From Siphonodentalium dalli (Eukaryota; Mollusca; Scaphopoda; Gadilida; Siphonodentaliidae), in NCBI GenBank assembly GCA_032622095.1, contig CP136068.1:47672443-47736442 (forward strand): DNA of 64,000 bases, in the 5' to 3' direction. Below are positions 10,870-24,574 of the stretch, piece after piece. Within the stretch, counting starts at the first letter, position 1; the number at the start of each line of letters is the position of its first letter. A program made the translations under genes and the position numbers. The notes under the pieces were generated by a model, which was not told where the DNA came from, searched no databases, and was given only the letters and a program-made list of their open reading frames with translations.

Positions 10870-12860
10870 TAAACTGCATATGCGAAACACTTTAATGTTA
10901 CAGTTCTTTGTTCCTAAACAGGGTAAATTTAATGATATACCATGCCATAAACGTGGAGAAAGTGTGCTTATAATTCCAACTGATTGCTGATTCTTAACGT
11001 GTGAGTCTACACTAAATCCGGCCATTTATGCAACCACCTCCTATTATATTCAACAGAATATATGTAACACATGAATGAATTTTAGCGACGGATGGGTCAT
11101 TAAATCATTGTCATTGTACATCGTTTGGGTATTTTGCACTCGTCTGTGATTCAAATTCGTTCATTTGTTACATACGTTATGTTGAGTATTATAGGAGATG
11201 GTCCCATAAATGGTCGGATTTAGTGGACAGTACACATAATTGGACAAACTATTGTCTTACAAACAAAAACGTCCATAAAAACTGAAAAGGCCAACAACTA
11301 ACCCCTTTAACTGTTTGTACCAGTTATAACATATAGCACATATCAAAAACTTCTCCTAACGGATTTTGAGAAAGTCACTTTTTACATGTCATGAATGTTA
11401 AATACAATGTCCATGGAGGCCTTACAACACAATATTCACCTTCGTAGTATCTGCCCGACTGTCCAGAAAGGAACACTAACTAGGCTCCGAATTAAAATAT
11501 ATAAGTATTCGTTAGAGAAAATTATATGCATACGAGTAAAGCACAAATTTGCACTTTTCTGTCAGCTTAGAACTGTCCCCATGAACAATACTCTGCGTTG
11601 TCACGATATTAGTTACATTGACAACGTTAACGTCGCTACCAACAGAATATGGTGACATAACGGCTTCGTAGTAGACGCTGACTTGTCGATGGATAAGAAA
11701 CTTGGGGCTCTTTGATGGACAGATGGAAAATATATAATGATAGTGAATACAATTCGTTTATCCAACAACAGAACAACAAAAACATTTAGAAATTAGAGAC
11801 CGAGTAAAGATTGCATGATATTGATGAATGATGTTGAATCATTCAGTGATGTTATTGATGACTATTTGTCTTGATTCGATTTCCGTGATCGATTACTAGT
11901 TGTGCTAGTAGGCCTACTGAATATTGTAAATTATTCTTCAAACTTGAAATAATCATTCTTTGTTTAGGCAATTTTACATCATATCGATTGGTGTCATTTT
12001 GGGTGGGGAATATCCGGGATCATTTTCCGTGCGAATGCTTGTTTCAAAAGAGAATTAATATAGCACTAGCAGTGAGTTGTCGGTAGGCGCCGATCAGCTG
12101 ATTGACCAAAACAAGGGGTTCATGGGCTGAATGTCTACGTAATTATAATTCTGGTACTTTTGCGTGGCTAATTTGTCGAGCAGATACTAAATAAAATGCA
12201 CCGCTGGCGGGAATAGTTATATTCCACTGTGGCCACGAATGAGGTAATTCCAGTATTCACTCGAGAACCGCAGGTGTCCTCTATATATAGAAGACAACTT
12301 AACGTTTGACTCGATTACGCGCAGTGCAGTGACGTATTTTTCGCGCGTTGTCAATGACACCGTGATCCATATTAAACTATGTGCAGTTCAGTATGGTATG
12401 CTATGTTCAATAGAGATACACTACGTGCACGTAATAATATTATCTAATCGGTCCATCAAAAGAGTACTATCATATGGCCGCCTAAATTACATTTATAATG
12501 TCCACATACAGTATTTATGTCTACGTCAATCTAGGGATTACCGCATAGATCACTGATCTCCCTGATTAAAGCAACAGTTTACAATCGCATTTCGTAGTCA
12601 ATCAGACACCGCGTCCGTGACCATGCAGTATTTTCACGTACGATGACCAACTGCAATCAACACTTTCAATGTGTGTCTTTGAAAAATTACTCTGGTAGAC
12701 TTTGATTATTTTTCAATTGATTATGTCGACGAATAGTTAATTATTAAACTGTGTTAATTGTAAGCGATTATTAAATGGCCGATTCAACTTTAGGAAAGGT
12801 AACTAACCGAAGAGGGTTGAATAAATAATGACAGTTAAGAATATTCTACCTGTTTTGTAG

Positions 12861-12976
12861 TAAAGGGAAGGTCACCCACAGTTCAAGTGCCGAATGATCA
12901 GAGTATTGTTGCAGGAGACACTAATCTGGACACGACGTGCTCTACGTCATATATACCACGAGGTGTGCGGTATCAG
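12861..12976 (+). CDS. RTK exon: first half of Ig-like domain B
   Basis: Acceptor TGTTTTGTAG, entry phase 1, exit phase 0 at CAG|GTAAAT. It reads KGRSPTVQVPNDQSIVAGD followed by NLDTTCSTSY and PRGVRYQ. The 'V-x-G-x-x-x-x-L-x-x-x-C' pattern is the B-strand of an Ig domain with its first disulfide cysteine. The exon is 116 nt, exactly the same length and phase pattern as the first-half exon of domain C. Confidence 0.88.
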
Positions 12977-13921
12977 GTAAATTAGTTAAGGTTCAGCCCC
13001 ATGATCTAACTTGCATGCAATGGGATTGCGTCGCCCCCTGTAATACTCCTTAACCATTAACTTTTTACCCAATTGAACAAATGCCTCTCCGAATCCTCAG
13101 TTGACATAAACAAAATCGATTTAAGTATATCCAAATATACATGTGTGTCACAAGATATTCCGAAATCAGTGTTAAGTACTTTAATTATAGCATGATTAGA
13201 TATCAACACAAACACGTGGTTGGGGTGATTAAGTCAATAGCAATCGCATGGAATTAGTTAGTGTTTGGGTTCTTAAGTTTTTAAAGATATATATATCGTG
13301 AGGTTGCTTTGTTTATATAGCTTGTTGTTACGCCTAACGGGAATTCCCAGTTCGAGCAGAATGCGGAATACCCCAGCCATGTATAACCATAAACAGAAAC
13401 TAGTGGAATATATGATAAATGATAAAAGTAGTTTTGTTTGAAGAATGAATAATCATTTCATGCTTCACCTTTGGGCATGGTATCATATAATGTCCACACA
13501 CAACATATAGTTTTTGACCACGGACATTATTACTTGCGGACTGCCAACCCATTTGTCATTGTCCCCAAAATGCCACTCATATGTGTACATAATGTAGGGG
13601 AGGCAATGTTAACAATGTCAGATATGCACTGAATATGTGTATTACATGAACCGATCATTACTCCATTCATTAAAACCCATTGCATAATAATGACTTACAA
13701 CGGTAACTGCATAACAAGAAATATTGCCAGATGTACCCAAATGTACTATCGTTAAGCAAACGTGATTCAAAATCGGGTAGGAAGAATGAAGCAGAATTAA
13801 TTAAATTGGTGTATGGGACTGATATTGATATGAGAATATGTCTGTACACGGTCAAAAGCGCATAGTTATGTGAAATGTCATCGTACACCTTAAGGAAGCC
13901 GTTTCACGTCCCATTTATTAA
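12977..13921. other. Intron sequence before the minisatellite
   Basis: AT-rich, no exon or known repeat recognised. Confidence 0.5.
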
Positions 13922-16831
13922 TTTGGGTATGTTTTATTGAGGTTTTGGTATGTTTTATGGAGGTTTTGGTATGTTTTATTGAGGTCTTGGTATGTTTCAT
14001 TGAGGTCTTGGTATGCTTTATTGATGTATTTGTATGTTTTATGTTTTATTGAGGTCTTGGTATGTTTTATTGAGATCTTGGTATGTTTTATTGAGTTCTT
14101 GGTATGTTTTATTGAGGACTTGGTATGTATTATTGAGTTCTTGGTATGTTTCATTGATGTCCCTTGGTATGTTTTATGTTTTATTGAGGTCTTGGTATGT
14201 TTTATTGAGGTCTTGGTATGTTTTATGTTTGATTGAGGTCTTCGTATGTGTTATTGAGGTCTTTGTATGTGTTATGTTTTATTGAGGTCTTGGTATGTTT
14301 TATTGAGGTCGTGGTATGTTTGTTGATGCTTTGGTATGTTTTATCGAGGTCTTGGTATGTTTTATTGAGGTATTGGTGAGTGTATTGGGTCTTGGTATGT
14401 TTTATTTAGGTCTTGGTATGTTTTATTGAGGTATTGGTATGTTTTATTGAGGTATTGGTATGTTTATTGGGTCATTGGTATGTTTTATTGAGGTCTTGTT
14501 ATGTTTTATTGAGGTCTTGGTATGTTTTATTGAGGTCTTGGTATGATTTATTGGGGCTTGGTCTGTTTTATTGAGGTCTTGGTATGTTTTATTGAGGTAT
14601 TGGTTTGTTTTATTGAGGTCTTGGTATGTTTTATTGAGTTCTTGGTATGTTTTATTGAGGTCTTGGTGTGTTTTATAGAGGTCTTGGTATGTTTATTGAG
14701 GTCTTGATATGTTTTATGTAGGTGTTGGTATGTGTATTGGGTCTTGGTGTGTTTTTTGAGGTCTTGGTATGTTTTATTGAGGCCTTGGTATGTTTTATTG
14801 AGGTCTTGGAATGTTTTATGGAGGTATTGGTATGTTTTATTGAGGTCTTTGTATGTTTATTGAGGTACTGGTATCTGTATTGGGTCTTGGTATGTTTTAT
14901 TTAGGTATTGGTATGTTTTATTGAGGTATTAGTATGTTTTATTGAGGTCTTTGTATGTTTATGGAGGTCTTGGTATGTTTTATTGAGGTCTTGGTATGTT
15001 TTATGGAGGTCTTGGTATGTTTTATTGAGGTCTTGGTATGTGTGTTGGGTCTTGGTATGTTTTATCGATGTAATGGTATGTGTTATTGAGGTTTTGGTAT
15101 GTTTTATTGAGGTCTTGGTATGTTTTAGTGAGGTCTTGGTATGTTTTATGGAGGTATTGGTATGTTTTATTGATGTCTTGATATGTTTTATTGAGGTCTT
15201 GTTATGTGTATTGGGTCTTGGTATGTTTTATGGATGTATTGGTATATTTTATGGATGTATTGGTATGTTTTATTGAGGTCTTTGTATGTTTTATTGAGGT
15301 ATTGGTATGTTTTATTGAGGTCTTTGTATGTTTTAATGATGTCTTGGTATGTGTGTTGGGTCTTGGTATGTTTTATTGAGGTCTTGGTATGTGTTATTGA
15401 GGTCTTGGTATGTTCTATTGAGGTCTTGGTATGTGTATTGGGTCTTGTTATGTTTTATTGAGGTCCTGGTATGTTTTATTGAGGTCTTTGTATGTTTTAT
15501 TGAGGTCTTGGTCTGTTTTATTGAGGTCTTGGTCTGTTTTATTGAGGTCTTGGTATGTTTTATGGAGGTATTGGTATGTTTTATTAAGGTCTTGGTATGT
15601 TTTATTGAGGTCTTGGTGTGTTTTATGGAGGTCTTGGTATGTTTTATTGAGGTATTGGTATGTTTTATTGAGGTCTTGGTATGTGTATTGGGTCTTGGTA
15701 TGTTTTATTGAGGTCCTGGTATGTTTTATTGAGGTATTGGTTTGTTTTATTGAGGTCTTGGTATGTGTATTGGGTCTTGGTGTGTTTTTTGAGGTCTTGG
15801 TATGTTTTATTGAGGTCTTGGTATGTTTTATTGAGGTCTTGGAATGTTTTATGGAGGTATTGGTATGTTTTATTGAGGTCTTGGTATGTTTTATTGAGGT
15901 CTTGGTATGTTTTATTGAGGTCTTGGCATGTTTTATTGAGGGCTTGGTATGTTTTATTGAGGTCTTGGTCTGTGTATTGGGGCTTGGTATGTTTTATTGA
16001 GGTCTTGGTATGTTTTATGGAGGTATTGGCATGTTTTATTGAGATCTTGGTATGTTTTATGAAGGTATTGGTATGTGTTATTGAGGTATTGATATGTGTA
16101 TTGGGTCTTGGTATGTTGTATTGAGCTCGCGGTATGTTTTATTGAGGTCTTGTTATGTTTTATTGAGGTCTTGGTATGTGTATTGGGTGTTGATGTGTTT
16201 TATTGAGGTCTTGGTATGTTTTATTGAGGTCTTGGTGTGTGTATTGTGTCATGGTATGTTTTATTGAGGTCTTGGCATGTTTTATTGAGGTATTGATATG
16301 TTTTATGGAGGTATTGGTATGTTTTATGGAGGTATTGGTATGTTTTATTGAGGTATTGGTATTTGTATTGGTCTTGGTGTGTTTTATTGAGGTCTTGGTA
16401 TGTTTTATGGAGGGATTGGTATGTTTTATTGAGGTCTTGGTGTGTGTATTGGGTCTTGGTGTGTTTTATTGAGGTCTTGGTATGCTTTATTGAGGTCTTG
16501 GTATGTGTATTGGGTCTTGGTATGTTTTATTGAGGTCTTGTCGTGTTTTATGGATGTATTGGTATGTTTTATTGAGGTCTTGGTATGTTTTATTGAGGTC
16601 TTGATATGTTTTATTGAGGTCTTGGTATGTTTTTTTAATGTCTTGGTATGTGTATTGGGTCTTGGTATGTTTATTGAGGTCTTGGTATGTTTTATGGAGG
16701 TATTGGTATGTTTTATTGAGGTCTTGGTATGTGTTATGGAGGTATTGGTATGTTTTATTGAGGTCTTGGTATGTTTTATTGAGGTTTTGGTATGTGTATT
16801 GAGGTCTGTATATGTTTTATTGAGGCCTTGG
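13922..16831. repeat. 21-bp minisatellite array, about 2.9 kb
   Basis: Roughly 135-140 degenerate copies of a 21-bp unit with core TTTTATTGAGGTCTTGG. Because 21 is a multiple of three, long open frames appear on both strands (heptads like YVLLRSW on plus, KHTKTSI on minus). These are by-products, not genes. A shorter 19-bp variant containing GTGTATTGGGTCTTGG recurs about every 50-350 bp and shifts the frame. The array lies in the intron between the two halves of Ig domain B. Confidence 0.97.
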
Positions 16832-17299
16832 ATCAAGTATTAACTAGAATCCGCGACTCTTCCCCATTTTATAGCGAAACTCGTCCAGTAAATTAGGTCT
16901 GGACCTCGCCAAAATCTCAGATCAGACCTAATTTACTGGACTCTATTTATCATGGGACAGTTTTGACGCGAATGTAATTTTCACTTTTCCTGGAAGGAGT
17001 ATCTTGACTTGTTGGTATCGTATACATAAAATAATAATATCTTAGAGATTTGAATGCTCGAAAATTGATATATGGAAAATCATAGACTGGAAAATTTGTT
17101 GAAATATGTCTAACCTTTACGCATACGACCATTTCAAGTACATTATACGTATGTTTATCTTTCATTATTTCGGAGCTTTCGGAATAAGACAAACATTTTT
17201 AGTAGGTGTACATGTATACGGGTACCTGTCCAGCTCATAAATGGTACTCGGTAAATTTGTGCGACCACACCGTTGAATACAACTGGTTTATATTTTCAG
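16832..17299. other. Intron remainder with a short inverted repeat
   Basis: The sequence around AGTCCAGTAAATTAGGTCTG appears in opposite orientations at about 16883 and 16941, a small hairpin of about 60 bp. No gene. Confidence 0.6.
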
Positions 17300-17474
17300 A
17301 AAAATTGGTACCGTGGAATCCAGAATCCAGACCTAACATACACGTATGAGCAGATGAGTACATTTAGTACAGATATGCATATAGAAAACTCTGGGCCATA
17401 CCAGTGCCGAGTGTATGGATATGTGGACCCATATATCGTATCAGCAGACATGGTTATCGTGGTAACCGGTGCAG
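17300..17474 (+). CDS. RTK exon: second half of Ig-like domain B
   Basis: Acceptor TTTATATTTTCAG, entry phase 0, exit phase 1 at GCAG|GTGAGT. It reads KNWYRGIQNPDLTYTYEQ, then IENSGPYQCRVYGYVD and IVSADMVIVVTG. NWY is the core Ig tryptophan and the S-G-P-Y-Q-C motif is the F-strand cysteine. Together with 12861-12976 it makes a complete Ig domain with both cysteines and the tryptophan. Confidence 0.92.
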
Positions 17475-18609
17475 GTGAGTACAGCTAAATTATTATTAGT
17501 TATCTTCGGCAACATCAGGGGTATATAGAGATTTAATACCTGGACATCCCGGTATTAAATTTTCATGTACCCCACGATGTTTCCGGATATGACGATTATG
17601 TCCCCACATTAATAGCCACTCTCCTTAACTTAAGTGTGTTTTGCATAGGTTCTCCGAATAATTCACAGCAATAAGAAAAATTCTGTATCCGACCTAAGGA
17701 TCCGGCGTTACGTGACGCCAATCTCGGCGCGCGAGAGCCGCATTACGATTGGTGGACACTGCCAGGGTCATTCACAAACGCCCTATGTTTCACGTGTTCA
17801 TATACCCCCGATGCTTCGCGCACGTTCTCTTATACCCCGCTGTCATGGGTGACGGGGATGGTGATTTAAACGTGGCGTCGTAGCCAATCATATTGCTAGT
17901 TACAACCGGATGTGGGGATCAATTTAACAATCTTCGAATACTAAATATTATATATAAACACAAGAGTATATAAAGAACATAATACAAACGGTTATACATG
18001 TACGCAGGCTCACTTCATGCACCTTTGGTATTCATTTACACTTTTCTTTTTAAGTAAGTTATGGTGAATTGGATTATCTCCATTCGATCAGATTCATCTA
18101 GTATATAGTTATTATCGAACTACAATAGTGATAGCTGGCAATGTGTACAGTTAACACACTGTAGTCATATTACAATTTTGTATTTGAACAAGTGTTCCGC
18201 TTACGTCTTCCTCTGTTGCACAAATGACCAAAACTAATATAAACGGTTTTGTGTTGGTCCTTTGTGAACCAGATGAAGGTAACAACTTGTTCAAATAAAA
18301 TGTAAATGTAACTTATCTTTAGGGTGTTATCAATAGCATACATATCATGTAGGTATACATATATCCATCTATATTCCCAGACCTATACGGCTGCTATCTG
18401 ATTTATGGAGGCACTGGCTCATTATGAGTGTTCATTGCTTTAAATGTGCTTGCGTCAGTGAGCGTGAACACAGTGTCATGTATAATCTATGTACTTATTA
18501 CGGATGGAATTTGCAAGCCCTGCTAAACGCATGTGTTATACGTCTATGTCAACCTTTCAATATAAGCGTGTACACGTAAGTGACCTGTGGTCTGTCTAAT
18601 ATATTACAG
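17475..18609. other. Intron, no gene seen
   Basis: AT-rich sequence without recognisable coding or repeat families. Confidence 0.5.
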
Positions 18610-18725
18610 GGAAGATGGATCTGCCTTCGGTCACTGTACTTCCCAAACCGGCCAGAGTTTCACACGGAGAAGAATTAGTAATAACCTGCGGGACATCCAA
18701 TATTGGCCACAATCTGAACGTTGAG
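18610..18725 (+). CDS. RTK exon: first half of Ig-like domain C
   Basis: Acceptor ATATTACAG, entry phase 1, exit phase 0 at GTTGAG|GTTAGT. It reads KMDLPSVTVLPKPARVSHG, EELVITCGTSNIGHNL. ITC is the first disulfide cysteine. Length is 116 nt, the same as the corresponding exon of domain B, which fits duplication of a two-exon Ig cassette. Confidence 0.9.
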
Positions 18726-18740
18726 GTTAGTAATATATTC

Positions 18741-19036
18741 GGGTGTCAACCCTTACCGCCATGAATCATGAATACCGGTTAACAGAGAGGGTGTCAACCT
18801 TACCCCCATGAATCATGAATACCGCTTACCATAGAGGGCGTCGCCCCTTACCACCACGAATCCTAAAAACCTGATAACATAGCGGGTGTCACCCTTAGCC
18901 CAACGAATCCTGAATATCTGTTAGCATAGTGTGTCACCCTTACCCCTCTGAATCCTGAATACCGGTTAACACTGTGTGTCACCCCTTACCGCATGAATAA
19001 TCAATACCCGTTAACAAAGATGGTGTCACCCCATCA
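18741..19036. repeat. Minisatellite, about 47-bp unit, six copies
   Basis: Imperfect copies with the recurring elements GGGTGTCA, CCCTTACC, GAATC(A/C)TGAATACC and GTTAACA. Spacing between successive GGGTGTC starts is 46-48 bp. The array starts only about 15 bp after the splice donor of the preceding exon. Confidence 0.9.
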
Positions 19037-22000
19037 TGCCTGCTGATCAATGACAGATTGGGCTGAGATGAGTTCTGGATCCACACGGCATGTAAACACT
19101 TGTGTTAATTGGGCTGGAATATGTGTGAAATTCCAGATTTTTTCGCCAGATAGATCCTGAGAAATTCTTTGTTGAAAATATATTGTCATTTTTGGCTGGA
19201 TTTATGCAAAACGTGCGTCTCCCATTTAACCCCAAGATGATTGTATTCATGTGAATGGACGCAACTAAATAAGTTCCATAAAACTTCTACGAGTCGAGCA
19301 GAAAGGCAACTATATGTCACTGTATTAAAAGATGGCTATGACGTCACTGCTTTGTTCATCGAGTCAAGTTGATAAGATAATGGATGGTTATTGTCGAGAT
19401 CGTACATTATTTTACAAACAACGATCCATTATTTTAATAACGGACGCTCGATATCCAATTTATTTTACTGTGGACGATTTCATTTTATATGAATTGCATG
19501 TATGATACCATAATGTATCTATAGACAACGCTTTTCAAGAATATTATCGCTCTTATTGATTGCTAGAACATGACAGAATGGTTGATGTGAGGGGGTGTAT
19601 AACTTCAAATTCCAGGCATGTCGTTTCACGAATAGACATTTAATTTTCAACTGTTCAAATTTCTCGAGTTTAATTTCGTTCTCGGTGGCATGTTGTAGCA
19701 CCCCTCACGATAACACCTAAACTAATATAGTAATTTACATGTAGATGTAGTCCTTCCGTCGATCCTCAGTATTACCCAAATATCCGCTTATGCATACCGC
19801 TCGCACCAATCTGCCATTCAATGTATATTCTCCGCAAAATCCAAAATATGACGAATAAATATTTTAATACAAATCCGAAATGTAAGGGTAAAATTCCCGA
19901 TGATATTCGTAAATCTATCGTAGAAGGAGCTCATTGTCCGTACGTCATGTTCCTGCAACGGTCGGAAATGCAATGAGGTACTGCCTGTCCATTAAGTTGA
20001 AATGGGTCAAGATGTGACGCCATCCGTGCAGCCAATGAGCGAGTGGACAGGGTCGAACACATGGTACAACTCATGTGTATTGACCCAATTGTCGGGTTAA
20101 TCCATTCTGATAAGATGTGACACATAAAACAAATGTACTCGGCCATGTTTTAAGTCAGATAATAACTTCAAACTGATCATTATTTGAGCGAATGGAACGA
20201 TCGCGGCCTACGGCCTACTGTTTTCAGCCATTATCCTATACTTAATATGTTATTTGCATATACTGTTATATAAAACAAAAAACCTCTTTTGTAAGTTCAA
20301 GTAGTTTAAATCCCCAAAAACCAAAATATTGAGTCCGTGAGTTGGACAGTTCCGCGACCATGGGGTCATCGTTGTGGTGTCAGCTTGGGAATTCTGATTT
20401 ACAAAACGCGATTGAACCCGACTGAAATGTGCACAGCTCAGGTTTAATTTCACAAATATGTTGGAGAAATTTCAATTAAAACACCCGCACTAGTTGGAAA
20501 ACTCCAAGTGATGGCTATTTAATTATATTAAATTTACCCAAAACACATAAATACAGTCTACCGGTGGACAACAGACTGCAAGACTAAAATGGTTTTAAAT
20601 AGAAACTATTATAAAAAGTTGACCCGCCCCCTCGAAATTTCCAAATAATGACCTGTCGGGCTCAAATTGCAATATCCTTACTATTGAATGTCATTAAACA
20701 GATTGTGGAGTTGAGATGAGTATGTATCCCCATACTCAGTCCACTCATTGCCGCGTCTATGAGGAATTTTCTATCATACACCACTACTCTGGTGCATAAT
20801 GTTATATGCAGATTGCAAGCAAATCAAAATAAACTATGATGTGTAATAATCATTATCTATGAATAGTAACAATGTCAGTAGTGATGTTCTTTGAATGTTT
20901 AATTTGTTATGTAAATCGGGTTTTATAAAATAAAAGGTGTAGTAATTGTGGTCCGGAAGAGGTAGACAATCTTTAACAAACAAATACAACACTTCCTTAT
21001 TATGTATCACTGAACAAATGTCAAAATTTGAGCTAATGTGTATTTGACACTCGATGTACTCTTATGGTACCTAATTGTCGTTGCTTAATCGGACCCGAAA
21101 CAGCTGATCAAAGGTCAATCACGTGCGTTCAAAATAGAAACTGGAAAAACCAAGATTGATAACTATTTTTTTAACAGCAGAATATATTGAGTAACACATG
21201 GGTGTTTATTGATATATTTGGATGTTCTGCTCGGACTTTTGTTAACAACATGGTAGGTGACATCTCCCCTTGACACAGGCACCATTTAATTACAAAAAAA
21301 TATAGTTCTCATTTCTAATTACTCAGAGACATAGGACGCCAACTGCGGTGTGCATCTGATACCGTACCATATGATGTAGCAACGTCATTAGAGGGGCCAA
21401 TATAGTTTCACGTGCGATGACAAATTTATGTCAAAGCATGCATGCATTTATCTGTATAGTCTAATATTTACGGTTAGTGTCTATATAATCAGCCGAAATT
21501 GTTATAATTTCTTTTTATTTCAAACATTAGCATGCATTGCACGTGTGTATTATGTAAACCAAACATTCCATCTATCAATTGTCGATTGATTCCATTGGGG
21601 CATAACACATTTGACCCAATTGGCAGTTAACCAATCAATATATATGATATAGTGTAACACGCGTGCTTACATATATTGTATCTCTCCCGGGCCACAATTA
21701 CAACTTAATTTTATAAAACCCGATGTTTTTTTAATTAAACACCGATAAACTGAAGATTGGGTATATCATTATTAATTACACGACATTTGTGTCCAGAACG
21801 GCCTGTTGTCGAACTATGTGACTATCGCTTCATTATTTCCTTAAACCGAATAATATCATTTTACGACATCACTAATCCGAGTAATATGGTTTTACGAAAT
21901 GCCGTAATCTACTTTACGCTCATACCCGATAAGAAAGCAGCCATGGAGAGCAGATAAATATTCAGATGTCATATCATAGTATCGTTATGAAAGAGCCGAG

Positions 22001-23330
22001 GTTATCCCGAAAAATCAACATATCCTGCCATAACATCAATGTGAGACATTCCTGTTTTATTGCATTGCTGTTGAACTATGACGTCGGTGACGTCGGTGAC
22101 GTCATCATGTCATCACATCCCTGGAAGTCAACATGGGGAGGGGTGTCCAATGTCAATCATGGATATAAACTCATCGAGTAGTGTAAACTGAATCATTGAA
22201 GTTTTTAACATATTAATATGGTAATGATATGCTATTTTGTCCCAGTCGGTTTGCAAAGCTGTATTTCTTAAAAGGGTGATACCCCATCATTAATGGTATA
22301 TGCATATGTAGAAAAGCTGAACTCGTAACATATTATAAGCATGTTATTAGTACACAATAATGCAGACTTACATGTTTGGGGTTCTTTTGTCTTCTTCTTG
22401 ACAACAGTTTTGGCACAGAATCATTCCACACCATAATATATAAGCTATTTTATGAATATAGGACGGTTCCTGTTCGCGGTTATCACAAATCGTTTCCATG
22501 GAAACCATATTTTATTAGAAATAAACTCGAAAATTCGATCACAGAAATATGTAAGGATATAGATATATTGGCTAGATACTTGAAGCGGGTCGATATTATT
22601 TAATTCAGATGGGTTTTGATATTATATTGATATTTGTTTTATTTTGGAGGACAAAAATCACAAATTTCACCGATTTTTTTTAGCAAAAAACGTCGATTTT
22701 ACACCAAAAAAATTATTTGTGGACAAAGAGATGAAAATTTCATTGTAGCAACCATCAAAACAACCAATTTATTTCAACTAGTTATTTCAATAAAGTAACA
22801 ACCACAAAAATGTACCAAAATGAACGATTTTAAGGTCGATTCCAGTTTTCACCATTTTTATTTAGAAAAGGGGAGATTCTACCCCAAAAATAGAAAATCG
22901 TACAACCTAACCCGGAAAGGCAACACTGGTATGGCATCGGCTGTATCAAGATGAACATTTTGATATGTCTTTCAGTTTGTTACTCTCCGACATGGTTGGA
23001 CCGAATTTTTTTCGGTCTCTGCTGCTCTACTATCAATAATGTGTAGATATAGATGTTTGTGATGTCACTCATTTGACAGAGTTGTCAGTTACTAAGTGGC
23101 GATCTAATTACTAAATATGGTATTACTTGGTCGGTGTGATAGTATAAGCCTGACATCAGCCCCCCGGTAACATATCAGCTTATCAGCATACCATCATATT
23201 AGGCTGATATGAGGTTACCTCTAGCTGTTATCGGGCCTAATATCAAACCAATCAAGTAATATCATCTACTTGTAACCTAGAAGCTACATAATGCTTACTA
23301 GGATTAGATAGACTACATTTAATATTTTAG
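19037..23330. other. Long intron, no gene recognised
   Basis: Unique-looking AT-rich sequence. Short GACGTCGGT direct repeats occur near 22078-22110. Open frames here are short and lack domain similarity. Confidence 0.5.
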
Positions 23331-23559
23331 TTTGAATGGGCTCGTCGGTCGTCCAGTGGATTCTTTATGCGTGTGCAATGGACGGCAATTCTACCATGTA
23401 CCAAATGCAGAAGGGAAATCACAGAATACCTAGATTCCTCCGGTCACCACAGCACGCTTGTCATATCGAACATGACGTTCGATGATGCTGGGCAGTACAT
23501 GTGCTATGCGCGAGTTTATGGGATTCTCCGATCATCCTACACTTCCGTGACTGTCACAG
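23331..23559 (+). CDS. RTK exon: second half of Ig-like domain C
   Basis: Acceptor AATATTTTAG, entry phase 0, exit phase 1 at ACAG|GTAATT. It reads FEWARRSSSGFFMRVQW, then ITEYLDSSGHHSTLVISN, MTFDDAGQYMCYARVYG and TSVTVTG. FEW supplies the core tryptophan, and D-D-A-G-Q-Y-M-C is the classic Ig F-strand signature. I chose this acceptor over a nearer CAG because it keeps phase 0 with the upstream half. Confidence 0.92.
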
Positions 23560-24405
23560 GTAATTTGCGTAGCCCGTAACTGATGCGTTGTTCTAGCCCA
23601 TGGTTGAATGGTCACGAGGCCTTCTCATTGAATAAATGTGCAAAATTGTATAAAAACCTGTAAAACATCACCACCTAGATGAAGATGGAGAAATATATAA
23701 ACTTTGTTCTTATTGTTATACTGAAAGTTCTCCAAACAAACACAATATATCGTATGTTGAACCGCTGCTATGTAAATAAAACTGTTACAGTGATTATTCC
23801 TTTTCAATAAAGCTCACCAATTGCGTAATACGTTAAAATAGTTAACGGTTAAATAGTTAAATAGTCTAAATATTATTTTTAAAATATTGTTCAATGCTTT
23901 GAACCTCTCCAATGTTTAATGTCAATACTGTTTTTGTTAAACTTTGGTATCTTATTGTACTAAAAGCTAAACGATGGTACTATTGACATTACAATTGACT
24001 ACATCTAAAAAGGCTCGATTGCATACTAACATGTCAAAATTAGTAAATAAATCATGTGCTGAAGATGACGAAGTGCCGAAACGTCCATGTGCGTTGGGTG
24101 GAAACAACAGAGTGTACAAACCCACGATCCTAAACGTCATGAACTTTAGGTCCAGACAGGTCCATATGTCGAACACTCCGCTCCACGTTAGACACTGGGA
24201 GCTATACCAACAACCATATGATGCATGCACTCGTCTGACGTACTCGCATGTCGAACACGATGGATCAGATTTATCTGTAAACGATTATCAGTGTGGCGAT
24301 GGAGTCAATCAGGTGGCCATGTAAAGGTAGATAACTCTGCCGGTAGTTTGGAGTGATACGTGTTCGATATAAACCTGTGTGCATGATTTATATAAGACAA
24401 TAACG
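23560..24405. other. Intron with an unassigned open frame
   Basis: Contains a 116-codon plus-strand open frame (23974-24324) with no recognisable domain, Kozak context or splice relationship. I treat it as chance or an old repeat fragment. Confidence 0.35.
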
Positions 24406-24548
24406 ACTGAAGTGAAATAGTTATCATCGATTAAAACTTGTATGACCAACTATTTCCTAGCACGAGCTGACTTTATGCCCCGCCCCCCTTACCGAATGTA
24501 CAAGCAAAATGGCCGTGCCAAATTGTGCTGCGACTGTCAACGAATTTG
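24406..24548. repeat. Tandem-duplicated intron segment, copy 1 (empty-site homologue)
   Basis: Starting ACTGAAGT, this about 150-bp segment matches, with substitutions and small gaps, the sequence that starts ACTGAAGTTATAAC at 24561 and resumes at 38522 after the palindrome. Shared landmarks are CATCGA-TAAAACTT, TATGACC-ACTATTTC, CGAATGT and CAAAATG/TAAAATG. It lacks the palindrome, so it shows what the target looked like. Confidence 0.75.
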
Positions 24549-24574
24549 ATAAAAAAAAAAACTGAAGTTATAAC

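Larger units (their letters stand above)
9814..12860. other. Intron with tandem duplication and foldback element
   Basis: No coding exon seen. It contains a 92-bp tandem duplication (9931-10113) and a foldback repeat (10680-10869). The rest is AT-rich unique-looking sequence. Confidence 0.5.

Noticed and set aside
13922-16831. CRISPR-like array
   Set aside because: Units are contiguous, degenerate and without unique spacers, in eukaryotic DNA.
13918-16843. Long open frames on both strands of the minisatellite (membrane-like heptads on plus, KHTKTSI heptads on minus)
   Set aside because: They follow automatically from a 21-bp repeat without stop codons; there is no start context, splice logic or domain.
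23974-24324. 116-codon plus-strand frame as an extra receptor exon or separate gene
   Set aside because: No domain and no acceptor/donor in phase; lies in intron sequence beside an old duplication.
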